Shown one piece after another: positions 21,991-31,545 of a stretch of 64,000 nt of DNA; the stretch's first letter is position 1, and every line of letters starts with the position of its first letter. Made by a program: the position numbers and the translations under genes. The notes under the pieces are model-generated. The model made no database searches, was not told the DNA's origin, and saw only the letters and a program-made list of their open reading frames with translations. The stretch is from Micrasema longulum (Eukaryota; Arthropoda; Insecta; Trichoptera; Brachycentridae). Location: positions 46,088-110,087 of the forward strand of contig JAGVSM010001290.1 in the NCBI GenBank assembly GCA_022494885.1, in the 5' to 3' direction.

Positions 21991-22094
21991 GCAAACCAAC
22001 TTTTGCCACCACTTATACCTACAAAAATTGTAATTATTGAAGAATTTTACCTCATCAAGTGAAAGAAATAAAGGAGACGTATATTCCGTGCTCA

Positions 22095-22285
22095 GGGAAG
22101 TCCTCAGTAAAAGATGTCCACTGACAGTGTTCTACAGCTAATCATGATACAGAATATCGAGGGAAAACGTGGAGTTGGAAGGAGAGAGATATCCTGGATT
22201 GAGGAGCTGTTCCTGTGATTACCAGCACTGGGGGACCTGATATGGTACAGAAAAAAGAACGATGTATGCTCATGTAATTTAGATT
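22095..22285 (+). pseudogene. RTE-like LINE C-terminal fragment
   Basis: A plus-strand frame reads LQLIMIQNIEGKRGVGRREI followed by SWIEELF, matching the LQLIIQGKIEGKRGxGRRxxSWL block near the end of RTE-like LINE proteins. Short, with a stop soon after. Confidence 0.55.
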
Positions 22286-22654
22286 TATATTTTCCCTATG
22301 CGAAATATAATATAAATTATTTAGTGGATGCGCGAAAGAGTTACATAAATTAAAGCTTTCTCGAAAGTAATATTTTAGGTCAATTACTCAAGAAAAGATA
22401 TGCGAGTATCAGTAAAGATAGCCAAACCACTTTGCCGGAGAAATCAAGTTAGAAATTTTAAACTTTCAAATTTTACATAAAATATTCAGGTCTGCAAATA
22501 ATTGTATCTAACCCCTTACTGGCCGTAAATGGGTCTCAAAGACCCGAGTTCTAGAATATATTTTAAATAAGTGTATATTTTATTTCGTGTTACTTTATCA
22601 AAAAATTAATGGTTTTTAATATTATGATTTTGTTTTACAGAAAACTGTTACAAT
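22286..22654. other. Unassigned AT-rich spacer
   Basis: Nothing recognised. Confidence 0.35.
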
Positions 22655-22745
22655 CATAATCATCATTCCTTTTCCAAACCTAATGGTGCATAGGGCACTG
22701 CATTCGTACACCAATCGCGGCGTATCTCGATCATTTCTGTTACAT
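22655..22745 (-). mobile_element. SINE1 3' part
   Basis: The minus strand reads GATCGAGATACGCCGCGATT, GTGTACGAATGCAGTGCCCT and ATGCACCATTAGGTTTGG, the 3' body of SINE1. It is cut at 22745, where SINE2 begins in the opposite orientation. Confidence 0.65.
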
Positions 22746-22912
22746 GAGGCCATGTTCACTCACACACGGAAGGTTCCGGATTCGATTCCCGGTGAGAACA
22801 CAAAAAATTAAAATCTGATTTTTCTCCAGCCTGGGTTTCTGTGATGTAATTCACCACTATAATTAGGCCTCCTGGCCTGTTGTGGTGCAAAAAAATAAAA
22901 ATAAATATTTAT
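22746..22912 (+). mobile_element. SINE2, 5'-truncated copy
   Basis: Begins inside the tRNA-like head (CTCACACACGGAAGGTTCCG), with B box GGATTCGATTCCC, then GGTGAGAACACAAAAAATTA and the body CCTCCTGGCCTGTTGTGGTG, ending in an A-rich AAATAAAAATAAATATT tail. Confidence 0.7.
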
Positions 22913-23929
22913 TGTGCATGAATTTATTAAGACATGAGTGAATTTTGAGGTCGAATTTAATTCTGTCATAATTGTCACTTTCATAAAACGAACGCCTAGA
23001 TGTGATAATAATGTCGCTAGATTCTGTCTTATTAACAAATAAAAGTATCTAGGCGTTAGAAAGTTACGACTCTAAAAAAAAATTAGTTAATTAACTTTTT
23101 CTATCTGTTTTACTATCTTTTCGAGTGTAAGTATCGAGACGTTAAAGGAGCCGACTTTGTAGTCGCTGCGTAGATAAATACAGACGATCGTTAAGCATAT
23201 CGTCTTGGCAAGTGTTGAAAGTCTTTTAAAAATCATGTTCAAGCGAGCATTTTTTGCTAGGATTTGTTGGAGTTTATAATCGCTTTGAAGTGGGCACTGT
23301 CTATCACAGAAGCCTATTTATAATATAAATGAGAAATATTTTAAATGTTAATGAAGTAAGGAACGCGGACTAATTTTCGCAGTCATTCATTGGTTCGTTT
23401 CGATCATATGATGTCGAGATGACAAGTAGGTAAAACATACCGAGGAAGATACAGATAGTACAGAAGTTATGTATTCCATCTCGATATGTATAGATGAAGA
23501 AAGTTTTTAAAACTCGGGCGCAGGAAGTTAAAAAATAAGAACTAAAAATTAAAACTATTTACTAAATTGTATTTTTCTCTTAAAATTTGAGGGTTAAGTC
23601 AGCATTGCCGTCGGTTACTTAGTCGGCAAACCTAAACGTTAGAAGTTAGAAGAAAACAAAAAGTATTTTTAAGTCGGGTATCTTCAGACACGACTTTTGA
23701 CTTATGGGTTATTTCGCGAACTGAAGATAACTTTTGAATTATTCAAAAATATTTAAGCGTATTTTACGATTCCAACAAACTGAAAAACTGTCGGCGTGAA
23801 AAACATTTCAATGTTTTTAAGAAATTGCTGCCATAATGAAACCACAAGAAAGCACTGAAAAGAAAAAAAATATTTTTGAAGAATACATATATTTGTTTTT
23901 AAGTATCGTGTTACCATCGCGATGGTTTT
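22913..23929. other. Unassigned DNA
   Basis: AT-rich with a few CG-containing words; no open frame, hairpin or repeat recognised. Confidence 0.35.
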
Positions 23930-24830
23930 TAAAAGTTTTGTAGTTTTAAAATTTCTCTGCTCGAGACATCACAGGTTTTCGTCGGTGAGTTCTGCTGACA
24001 TTTAAAAGTAGAACCCATACCGTAAAAATGCACTAAACATTGAAAAAAATGTTTACCGGAAACCGGAAATATATCAGTAGCTCAATCACAAATAAATATC
24101 GACGCGCTAATAAGGGACGTGATAACAATTAATCACCATGGTTGTTTATCGTATTCACGATCACAATCGAACATCCGTGAACATCTAATATTGAATGTCA
24201 AAATATTTACGTTTTGTGACGTATAATCCTGCTGCGCAATCACATATTTAAATTTTACTTTTGTAAAATATTCTTAAACTGCTATTTTTATTTATTTATT
24301 TATTATTTATCATTCTATTCATTGCATTTAGCCAGCGGTTAGCAAGCCAAATTTTAAGAAAAGCAGTCGGCATAGTAATTGTAATTTAATTTTCACTTTT
24401 TTGTATAAGTTACTCCTTACTATTTTGTAAATGTAATATATTATATTATTTTTTAAAGTAAATGCCGATTTTTCGCCAGTGAACTGTATTTATTTACGAG
24501 GAAAACATAAAATAAACCGACATGAGCGTTGAATTAGAGATTACACAGGCGTAGACTTGACTTACGACTGCGATAACTCAAACATGTGCATTATTGTTCA
24601 TTGTAATCGCTTAAATGTTTAGCATGTTTTTAAGCACGTCAATAGTTATTAGTGATTAAGCTACTGAACACATAACAACTCCATAACTGATTAGGTGATT
24701 CCAACGAACTTGTGACGTAGTTCAAAGCAATTAGTTTTTTTATTAAAACCGATTTTATTATTTTTTATATTTTTAATTTCGAATTTAAATACGTAATTAT
24801 TTTGGTGCTTGGCAATAGAGGCGAAGTGTT
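23930..24830 (+). mobile_element. RepC MITE, copy 5, split by RepD
   Basis: The left part (about 23930-24074: CTGCTCGAGACATCACAGG, TCGGTGAGTTCTGCTGACA, CCGGAAATATATCA) and right part (about 24669-24830: AACTTGTGACGTAGTTC, ATTTTATTATTTTT) are the two halves of a diverged RepC. The RepD element lies between them. Its TGACGTCA has decayed to TGACGTAG. Confidence 0.55.
24073..24672 (+). mobile_element. RepD non-autonomous DNA element, copy 1
   Basis: Bounded by GTAGCTCAATCACAAATA and the inverted TTAGTGATTAAGCTAC. Sub-terminal CGTGATAACAATT and TTAAGCACGTCAATA words also mirror each other. A second copy in reverse orientation is at 46310-46890, and a related short palindromic derivative at 44061-44345. 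About 590 bp, no coding capacity. It is inserted in RepC copy 5. Confidence 0.7.
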
Positions 24831-24969
24831 TGCGGGTCAGTGCGGGTGCGGTAAATTCAAACATATGGTAAACAAGTTTAGTGTCTATAGAGAGCGCGCG
24901 GCGAATTTCCGAGGTGTTTCCAGAGTGAAAATGATGGCGGCCTGTTCATGACTTTTAGATTTAAAACTA

Positions 24970-25175
24970 TATCGCATTGATGCCTAAGCCACCGTATTCA
25001 CCGGACTTAGCACCTGTGACCTTTTCCTGTTGCAGAAGATAAAGAGGACTATGATATAACGACGTTTCGCGACCACGGAGGAGATAAAAACCGTTGGAAC
25101 TGAAGATCGTACCAAAAAGTGAATTCCAGAAACGTTTCGAAGAAGTGTATTACATCCAATGGTGATTAATGAAAA
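24970..25175 (+). pseudogene. Mariner transposase, C-terminal part
   Basis: Reads PKPPYSPDLAPVTF, with the third catalytic Asp of the D,D34D triad, followed after stops and shifts by VPKSEFQKRFEEV. The middle of the gene, with the HDNAP-type second Asp, is absent. Same orientation as the N-terminal piece at 19730-20250. One element split by later insertions, or two separate truncated copies, would both fit. Confidence 0.7.
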
Positions 25176-25249
25176 TGCCAGAATATTAATATTGAGGAAT
25201 ATATAAATAATTTTTACAATACATAAACACGAATTCCATGTTATTTTAA

Positions 25250-25398
25250 AAACCTTTTGAGTTTGTCAAATTTTTTGTAGACAAGAACTGGATTCAACCC
25301 CCTAGGGGGCTGTCAATATTAACATATTACAACAGAGATGAAGAACATTTTTGAGGAGGGAATGAGAAGTCCAGGCATCCACAGGGCTAATGACCTGT
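25250..25398 (+). repeat. RepR unit, left of the LTR element
   Basis: TTTTGAGTTTGTCAAATTTTT, CAAGAACTGGATTCAACC, CCCTAGGGGGCTG and GGGCTAATGACCTGT in unit order. The unit resumes at 31546 with CTGTCATTAGTTGG, so the retrotransposon split one RepR unit and CTGT (25395-25398 and 31546-31549) is a likely 4-bp target duplication. Confidence 0.75.
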
Positions 25399-25409
25399 TT
25401 TAGTGGTTT

Positions 25410-25762
25410 TGTTACCACCTTTATGTAGGCACCTAGTTGGTGGCCTAATTTTGTGATGTACAAAGTTATGTGGGTGCACAGAATGAGAGCAAGCAAAACA
25501 GGGTACTTACGTTTTACACAAAGATTTATTCACGAAACTAAACTACTGAAGCTAACACATTGAAAGAAGGATTCTAATAACTATATTAGGCAAAATAAAA
25601 TGAAGATGGTAAATCTAAATTGGCGGTAATTTTGTGCCTCGAAGACGCGTGCGGTGAGGTCGGAATCCGGTAGTTTTTCTCTCCGCCGGTTTGGCCCGTT
25701 CGTACGCTCTACGTCGGCGTTCGGCAATGTTCGGCTCGTGCCGTCGTTGTCGACCCGCCACA
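25410..25762 (-). repeat. 3' LTR
   Basis: On the plus strand it starts TGTTACCACC and ends CCCGCCACA, so the element-sense LTR is TGTGGCGGG...GGTAACA, with the usual TG...CA ends. It differs from the other LTR by about six substitutions and one T indel (for example near 25497, 25589, 25606 and 25677-25683). Twelve bases, TTTAGTGGTTTT (25399-25410), lie between the probable target duplication and the LTR body and are not explained. Confidence 0.9.
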
Positions 25763-25775
25763 CAGCCCCCTTCCA
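25763..25775 (-). promoter_or_regulatory. Polypurine tract
   Basis: The minus strand reads GGAAGGGGGC immediately upstream of TGTGGCGGG, the LTR start. This is the plus-strand primer position used in LTR-element reverse transcription. Confidence 0.85.
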
Positions 25776-25793
25776 AGTTTTGAAATCTGTTTT

Positions 25794-26776
25794 TCAAAAC
25801 TGACGCTGTATCACCCTCCTGCCGCTACGCGTTGTGTATGCCGGTGGTTCGGTTGGTGTTTCCGTTTCTGCTGGACTGGCTCGTTCTTCCGCTGTCTGGA
25901 ACGCCGGCTTGCACCTGTCCAGCGAAACCTTTTATGTTCGCCATCCACGTCCAGTGTTACCGTCTTTTCCGCCCTGGTGATGACCTTGTAGGGCCCCTTG
26001 TAGTTCGGCATCAGGGGTTTGTACACTCTGTCGTCCCTCAGAAACAAGTGTGTGGCTCTCTTTAGTTCCGGGTGGATGAAAACGTTACCTTTATTGTGAT
26101 GCTCGACTGGCCTTGGTTTGACGTTTTGCATGAAATTTACCAGTTGCCTAGTGTAGGAGTCCGGGTCAATGTAGTCGTTCGTCTGCTCCAGGATGTCTGC
26201 TGGTAACTTTAGTTTGCACCCATACAGCATCTCTGCTACTGAGTGCTCTGCATTCGTGCGCAGTGTGGCCCTCAGTCCGAGTAGTATGGTGCTGATCGGT
26301 TTTGTCCACGGAACAGGGTGGTGAGCTTTAATGGCCGTCTTCAGCGTTCTATGAAATCGCTCGATCATGCCATTACTTTGTGGATGGAAAGGCGTCGTGT
26401 TGGAGTGTGCTATGCCTGATCTGGAACAAAACAAGTTAAAGTCCGTAGACATGAATTGCCTCCCCTGATCAGTTATAATTTTCTCCGGTACGCCGTATCT
26501 CGCAATCCAGTTGTCCCAGATGGCTCTGATGATTGTGTGGGTCTGGATATCTGCGATAGGGATTACTTCCGCCCATCGAGTGTATCGGTCGATACATGTG
26601 AGGCAGTACCTCAGTCCCTCTGATGGTGGAAAAAGTCCGATGAGGTCGACATGGACCACGCAGAATTTCTGTCTCGGCATGTCGATCTTGATGATCGGTG
26701 TCCTCGTGTGTTTGTTGACTTTGCTCTTCTGACAGGGTATGCAGGCCTTCGTCCAAGCTGCGCAGTCTGCTTTCAT
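25794..26776 (-). pseudogene. pol: pol: integrase region
   Basis: Integrase inserts the element's cDNA into host DNA. In the 321-residue frame ending at 25811 one sees ACIPCQKSK (end of the HHCC zinc-binding part), VDLIG and TDQGRQFM with the first two catalytic Asp, and NGMIERFHRTLK with the catalytic Glu. I count 35 residues between the second Asp and the Glu, the classical DD35E spacing. NYKGPYKV near the C-terminus is the GPY/F module. A single-base insertion near 25927-25933 shifts the last part out of frame. In the alternative frame the coding sequence runs on to a TGA at 25794-25796, just before the polypurine tract. Confidence 0.9.
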
Positions 26777-26781
26777 ATTTT

Positions 26782-27266
26782 TCAGACGCCTCTTTGACTG
26801 ATGGTCTTGGTCGTGGCGTCGGCTCCTGCATGGTTGAGGTTATGCACTTGGTTGAAGAAAGATCTCTGTAGCGTTTTTGGGATGTACGGTCGCATGTTGC
26901 CTTTGTTGAGATCGAAGACGATTTCTTGTCCCTGCATGTTGGTTTTGATCAGGTTCAGAGCAGTGTTCTTGTCGTCCAAGTGTGCGAGTAGTTCGTTGTC
27001 CTGCCTTTGTTCTTTATGGATCTTTTCGAACGATATGTTTGCCTCTTGTTCGATCATGTCGATTCTTGATAAGGTATCGGCGACGACGTTGTCTTCTCCT
27101 TTTATGTATTTGATGTCCATGCTGAACTGTGAGATGTAGTCTAGATATCTGAGTTGTCTGGGGCTTTCTTTGTCGTGACTTTTCCTTCTAAACACGAATT
27201 GTAGTGGTTTATGGTCCGTGTATATACAGAATTCTCTGCCCTCCAGATAATGTTGAAAGTACCTAC
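26782..27266 (-). pseudogene. pol: pol: RNase H end and integrase zinc-binding start
   Basis: The open frame on 27195-26782, extended upstream to about 27266, reads YLEGREFCIYTDHKPL (RNase H), then YIKGEDNVVADTLSR, then HNLNHAGADATTK, which holds the two His of the integrase HHCC finger. The frame ends prematurely near 26782. A single missing G there would account for the loss of the frame that resumes in the integrase segment. Confidence 0.85.
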
Positions 27267-27543
27267 AGTCTCAAAAATGGCTAGTAGTTCCCTGTCGTAC
27301 GTACTATATGAACACTGAGCCTTGTTCAACTTTTTTGAGAAGAAACTTATCGGTTTGTAGTTGATGCCGTCTGTGGTTTGTTGTAGCACGCCTCCGATTG
27401 CGTAATCTGAGGCGTCTGTCCACACTGACATCTTGCTGCTTTCCTCAGGGTAGCTAAGCTTAGTGGCGTTGATCAGCGAGTTCTTGACCTCTTCGAAATC
27501 GTGTGTAGTGACTTCGTTCCACTCTACTTTTCTGTTGTCATTC
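27266..27543 (-). pseudogene. pol: pol: RNase H start
   Basis: Reads VWTDASDYAIGGVLQQ, the first catalytic region of RNase H, then PISFFSKKLNKAQ and STYDRELLAI. The frame is lost near 27261-27268, where one missing base would restore reading. Upstream it is shifted from the RT segment at the 7-T run 27544-27550. Confidence 0.85.
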
Positions 27544-28871
27544 TTTTTTTGCTCCCTTGAGGTAATCGTGTAGTCGTATCAATTTGTGTGCTGCTCGTGG
27601 TATGAATCTTCGGTAGAAGTTTCCCATGGCCAAGAATCTTCTCAACTGCTTAATGGTTTCTGGCTTGTTGAGGTTCGTGATGGCTTCCACTTTTGTTGGC
27701 GAGGGTCCGATGCCTTCAGCCGAAATTTCATAACCAAGAAATAACAGTGTTTTCTTGGCAAACTCACATTTAGATGGGTTTACCACCATTCCATGATCTT
27801 GAAGTCGCTGGAACAAAGCTTTTAAGTGTTCCACATGTGTTTCTTCGTCTGGTGAAGCGATCAATATATCGTCGATATATGCGTGTACTCCTTCTAGACC
27901 TCTTGTGACTTCGTTGATGTGACGTTGGAATGTTTGTGCAGCGCATGATAGTCCGAATGGCATTCTTACAAATTCAAATAACCCGAATGGTGTGGTTATA
28001 GCTGTCTTTTTAATGTCAGTTTCATTAATTGGAATTTGGTGATATGCTCGTTGTAAGTCAATTTTGGAAAAATTTTTACAGTTAAATAAGTCATTGCATA
28101 TATCGTGGATATGTGGCAAGGAATAACGATCAGGTACCGTCTGTGCGTTTAAGCTACGGTAATCGCCACAAGGGCGATAAGTACCATCGCTCTTCTTCAC
28201 CATATGCAATGGAGAGGCCCACTCACTCTTGGAGGGTCTACAAATACCTTGAGCCACCATGTGATCGAACTCTTGCTTCGCCTGCCTCAGTAGTTCTGGG
28301 GACAGCCGACGAGTCTTACACATAACGGGTTTGCCACGGGTATCTATATGGTGGATTGTGTTGTGTTTATCCAGCCCTGCGTATGGTTTATTGATATCTA
28401 CTAGTTGTGGATACTTCAATATGAGTGAGTGGTAAATGTTGGTTTTGTCTGTTAATGATATGGAACATGTTATGTTGTTGTTTGTGGAGATGTCAAATGC
28501 TCTGACTATCTTGCCGTTTGTATTGTCTACTAACCGTTTGTTCCTAACATCTACTAACAGGTGGAAGTTGTGGAGAAAATCTGCTCCTATAATAGGGCGT
28601 GTCGTATCCGCTATTATAAACTTCCATGTAAACATTTGTTTACATCCCAGATTCAGTGTTACCGTGGTAACTCCGAAATTCTGGATCGTAGTCCCGTTCG
28701 CTGCATAGAGAATTAGCTTAGACTTTTCTCCATGGCGTTTGTGTAAAGATCTAGGAATTAATGATATTTCCGATCCGGAGTCAACGAGGTATGACACACC
28801 GGTATCACGATCTTTAACAAAGAGACGTGTTGTGTTGGTTGAATCAGCCGCCTCCGCTATGATTCGACCAT
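27538..28871 (-). CDS. pol: pol: protease and reverse transcriptase
   Basis: The protease would cut the polyprotein and the reverse transcriptase would copy element RNA into DNA. The frame is open from the gag stop region, so translation probably enters by -1 frameshifting and not at an independent ATG; the codon at 28797 is GTG. Visible: [13 protein letters not shown] (aspartic protease active site DSG), [30 protein letters not shown] (first catalytic Asp), [10 protein letters not shown] and YIDDILIAS (catalytic DD). LLFLGYEIS and YRRFIP follow near the end. It stops after GAKKE at an A7 run (27544-27550 on plus), where removing one base would reopen the frame into RNase H. Otherwise intact. 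Confidence 0.9.
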
Positions 28872-28881
28872 CTAGTTTTTT
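28841..28881 (-). promoter_or_regulatory. -1 ribosomal frameshift signal at the gag stop
   Basis: The minus strand reads A AAA AAC in the gag frame (28881-28875), directly followed by the gag stop TAG (28874-28872). This is the classic X XXY YYZ slippery heptamer. A -1 slip reads on into the pol frame through [10 protein letters not shown] to the protease. Nine bases after the heptamer, GAATCA (28865-28860) can pair perfectly with TGATTC (28846-28841) across a 13-base loop, a possible pausing hairpin. Use in vivo is inferred. Confidence 0.75.
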
Positions 28882-29750
28882 GAAGCTAGATGCGGTTTAA
28901 ATTCACATGGTGTGACGCATTTCTTAGCTTGATCGCCAAATTTTGTGTGGAAGTAACAAAGAATAGTTTTCTTGTTATTTCCGTTGGCCCTATAGCTTGT
29001 TTTGTTGAAATTGTTGTTGTATTTGTTGTTATTGAAATTGTTACTGCTGTTACTTGTTGTGTGTTTGAATCTATTGTTATTGTTGTTGTGACTATGCTGT
29101 TTGTTGATTGTGTGAAATAAACTCTCTACCTTATGGGTTAGAGCTTGTACGGACTGTTCTAAACTACAAATGTTATTTTTATTGTTGGTACCTACTACCG
29201 CTACATTATCCTGTGTGTACACCTGTATTAGGCGATCTGCTATCGTCGCTTGCCTATCCCAGTCATCTTCGCTTATGGCTAAATGCGCTTGGATCGTCTT
29301 GGGCAGTTGTTGTATCCACAAGTATTGCAACGTCGTTTCGTCTATTTGTAAACCTATTGCTAGCGTCCGCATCTCTCTAAGTAGGCTGGATGGGTTTCGA
29401 TCCCCAAGCTGTAAGGAAGAAAACAGTTTTTCTCTCCTTCTGTCCTGTGGACAGCCCATGCGTTGGATTATAGCTTCCTTCAGCCTCGTATATTTTGCTC
29501 GGTTCGGTTCCATGAGTAAAATATCTGAAACTTGTTCTATGTGCGTTTGTTCAAGTTTTGACACTAAGTGACTATAACGTGCGTCTTCTGAAACTATGTT
29601 TGCCAACTCGAATTGTGCTTCTATCTGTTTAAACCAAAGTTCGATGTTGTTCACCCATAGCTGTGGTAGTTTAACGCTAATCCTATCCGTGTGGAACATG
29701 TTGTTTGCTGTGTTGATATTTGTCAAGTCAGTGTTGTCCTTGTTAGCCAT
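28872..29750 (-). CDS. gag: gag, intact
   Basis: 292 codons from an ATG, with no internal stop. Gag would assemble the particle that holds the RNA. The N-terminal half has [48 protein letters not shown] and [14 protein letters not shown], typical of arthropod gypsy Gag. A coiled, polar stretch and an Asn-rich linker precede the C-terminus, where [18 protein letters not shown] gives a C-x2-H-x9-C-x3-C motif. This C-H-C-C arrangement differs from the usual C-C-H-C zinc knuckle and is a stated hallmark of the CsRn1 clade. It starts about 1.4 kb downstream of the 5' LTR. Confidence 0.92.
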   Translation of the reverse strand: MANKDNTDLTNINTANNMFHTDRISVKLPQLWVNNIELWFKQIEAQFELANIVSEDARYSHLVSKLEQTHIEQVSDILLMEPNRAKYTRLKEAIIQRMGCPQDRRREKLFSSLQLGDRNPSSLLREMRTLAIGLQIDETTLQYLWIQQLPKTIQAHLAISEDDWDRQATIADRLIQVYTQDNVAVVGTNNKNNICSLEQSVQALTHKVESLFHTINKQHSHNNNNNRFKHTTSNSSNNFNNNKYNNNFNKTSYRANGNNKKTILCYFHTKFGDQAKKCVTPCEFKPHLASKN

Positions 29751-31162
29751 TGTTTACAGTTTAAAAATATTCGTTTTTTAAAAAAAATTCAGAAAAATGT
29801 ATGTAATAATGATTACAGTATAAGTTAAAATATTGAAATAAAAGTATTCAATAATGAGTGTAGTTGTATTAAAAAGTTAAGTTTAAATTATTAGATTTAA
29901 ATTTAAATTTAAATTTAAATTTCAAACAAAAATATTTATTTTTTAAATGTCAGAGTCACTATTTGTTATGTATGTACTGTGCAAGTTATAGAAAAGAAAA
30001 TTAAAAACAGAAAATTTAAATAATTATTTTACCATACGGCGGAACACATTTTCCAACTATTAGGTATTTGTATTCTCCAAGCCTGAGTGGTCCCCTCAAT
30101 ATTAATATTCCTTTTGATTGTCCGTTGTACAATATATCAAGTTTAAAATGTTTATGGTAAAACTTCAAATCTGTAACACATAATAACATGCATAGCCTAG
30201 GTTAAAAATATAAACATATATAGTACAGTCACACAATATAATGTATATAGAAAAAAAATATGGATACTAATGTCCACGTACTAAGTTAAACATTCGTCGG
30301 CTTAGCCGCCCGAATATCTGTTTGTTTGATAGTTTCAAGTTGTTTACAAAAATAAAATTTTACAAATTGCAAGTATTGTGAACGACTGCGCCAGCTGAAA
30401 AATATTTCCGATAGATTTCGCTGGTAAAAAAAAAAACTTACTCCCGCAGTGCGTTCACAGGAGAAAACTTTCGGATGCCTACGTCACGCTTGTCTCGCCA
30501 TATAATATTTGTCAAAAATAATTATGTACCGGATTTTTGAAAAAAAAAAAAAACAAAATTTAAGAACTATAAATAACAATTATTTTCCGGTACCCTGTAA
30601 GTACCTCTACTCAATCTGGCACCCTATGTAAATGTTCGTGTGAATTGTTTGTGTGTTCGACTCAAGAAAATTAAAAAAAATAAAATTTATATGTGTTGTA
30701 GGAATGTAAATGTTTGAATCACCTGTTTGAATTAATCCCGGCCGAGTAATATTGTTAAGAAATTAATCACAGTTTAATCAATTCACTAGTTACATTAATT
30801 ACATTTACATTAGTTACATTTACATTGAAGATTGTTACCGACAGAAAAATTCACTCGATTCGCTCGGTCTTTGAAAAATCTAATTCTATTATATATTATA
30901 ATTATTATAATATAATTCTATTATACTAAATTAATTAACCTTACAATAAGTTAACCTTGAAATAGATTAACCTTGATTAATTACAAATAAATTAAAAGTG
31001 CAATCAAATTAAAAATGAAATTTTAAATTTTTCATGTACCGACCGAAAAAAAGTAATTGTTGTACAATTTTGTCAAGCGAAGATATTTCTGTCTGAAATT
31101 TTGCGCAATTTTTATGGAATTTGAATGGGGTCACCGTGATTGATTGTTTAATGTTGTGTTTT
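29751..31162 (-). other. LTR element leader
   Basis: 1.4 kb of AT-rich sequence between the primer site and the gag ATG, with no conserved frame. It includes an (AAATTT)n-like run at 29894-29922, poly(A/T) runs, and a dense AT stretch at about 30885-30930. It is long for an element of this size; I could not tell whether it includes a later insertion. Confidence 0.6.
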
Positions 31163-31187
31163 CGTGTTCAAACGTCGGGGTATACCA
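31163..31187 (-). promoter_or_regulatory. Primer-binding site, tRNA-Trp-like
   Basis: The minus strand reads TGGTATACCCCGACG followed by TTTGAACACG. The complement of the tRNA-Trp 3' end is TGGTGACCCCGACGTG followed by ATTTGAACACG. The match is good with a two-for-one change after TGGT and a three-base gap. It sits about seven bases inside the 5' LTR edge. Confidence 0.7.
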
Positions 31188-31194
31188 CTTTTAG

Positions 31195-31545
31195 GTTACC
31201 ACCTTTATGTAGGCACCTAGTTGGTGGCCTAATTTTGTGATGTACAAAGTTATGTGGGTGCACAGAATGAGAGCAAGTAAAACAGGGTACTTACGTTTTA
31301 CACAAAGATTTATTCACGAAACTAAACTACTGAAGCTAACACATTGAAAGAAGGATTCTAATAACTATATTGGGCAAAATAAAATGAAGTTGGAAAATCT
31401 AAATTGGCGGTAATTTTGTGCCTCGAAGACGCGTGCGGTGAGGTCGGAATCCGGTAGTTTTCTCTTAGCCGGTTTGGCCCGTTCGTACGCTCTACGTCGG
31501 CGTTCGGCAATGTTCGGCTCGTGCCGTCGTTGTCGACCCGCCACA
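31195..31545 (-). repeat. 5' LTR
   Basis: 351 bp, about 98% identical to the other LTR. Its outer end CCCGCCACA is followed by CTGT, the probable target duplication. A GCTCGTGCCGTCGTTGTCG patch near the element 5' edge is identical in both copies. Confidence 0.9.

Larger units (their letters stand above)
25410..31545 (-). mobile_element. Ty3/gypsy LTR retrotransposon, CsRn1/Kabuki-like
   Basis: A 6.1-kb element read on the minus strand: 5' LTR 31195-31545, tRNA-Trp-like primer site, long leader, gag, -1 frameshift site, pol in the order protease, reverse transcriptase, RNase H, integrase, polypurine tract, 3' LTR 25410-25762. Domain order with integrase last is the Ty3/gypsy type. The Gag C-H-C-C motif, tRNA-Trp primer and RT sequence fit the CsRn1/Kabuki clade described from flukes and silkworm. 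The LTRs are about 98% alike, so insertion was recent. No envelope gene. Pol carries four single-base indels, so this copy looks inactive unless these are sequence errors. Confidence 0.92.

Noticed and set aside
26469..26831. 120-codon minus-strand frame
   Set aside because: Another frame across the integrase region; residues do not match any family, whereas the overlapping frame carries the DD35E motifs.
29170..29571. 133-codon plus-strand frame
   Set aside because: It is antisense to the intact gag frame and has no independent support.
25410..31545. Considered whether the element is an endogenous errantivirus
   Set aside because: There is no envelope frame between integrase and the 3' LTR; pol ends at the polypurine tract.
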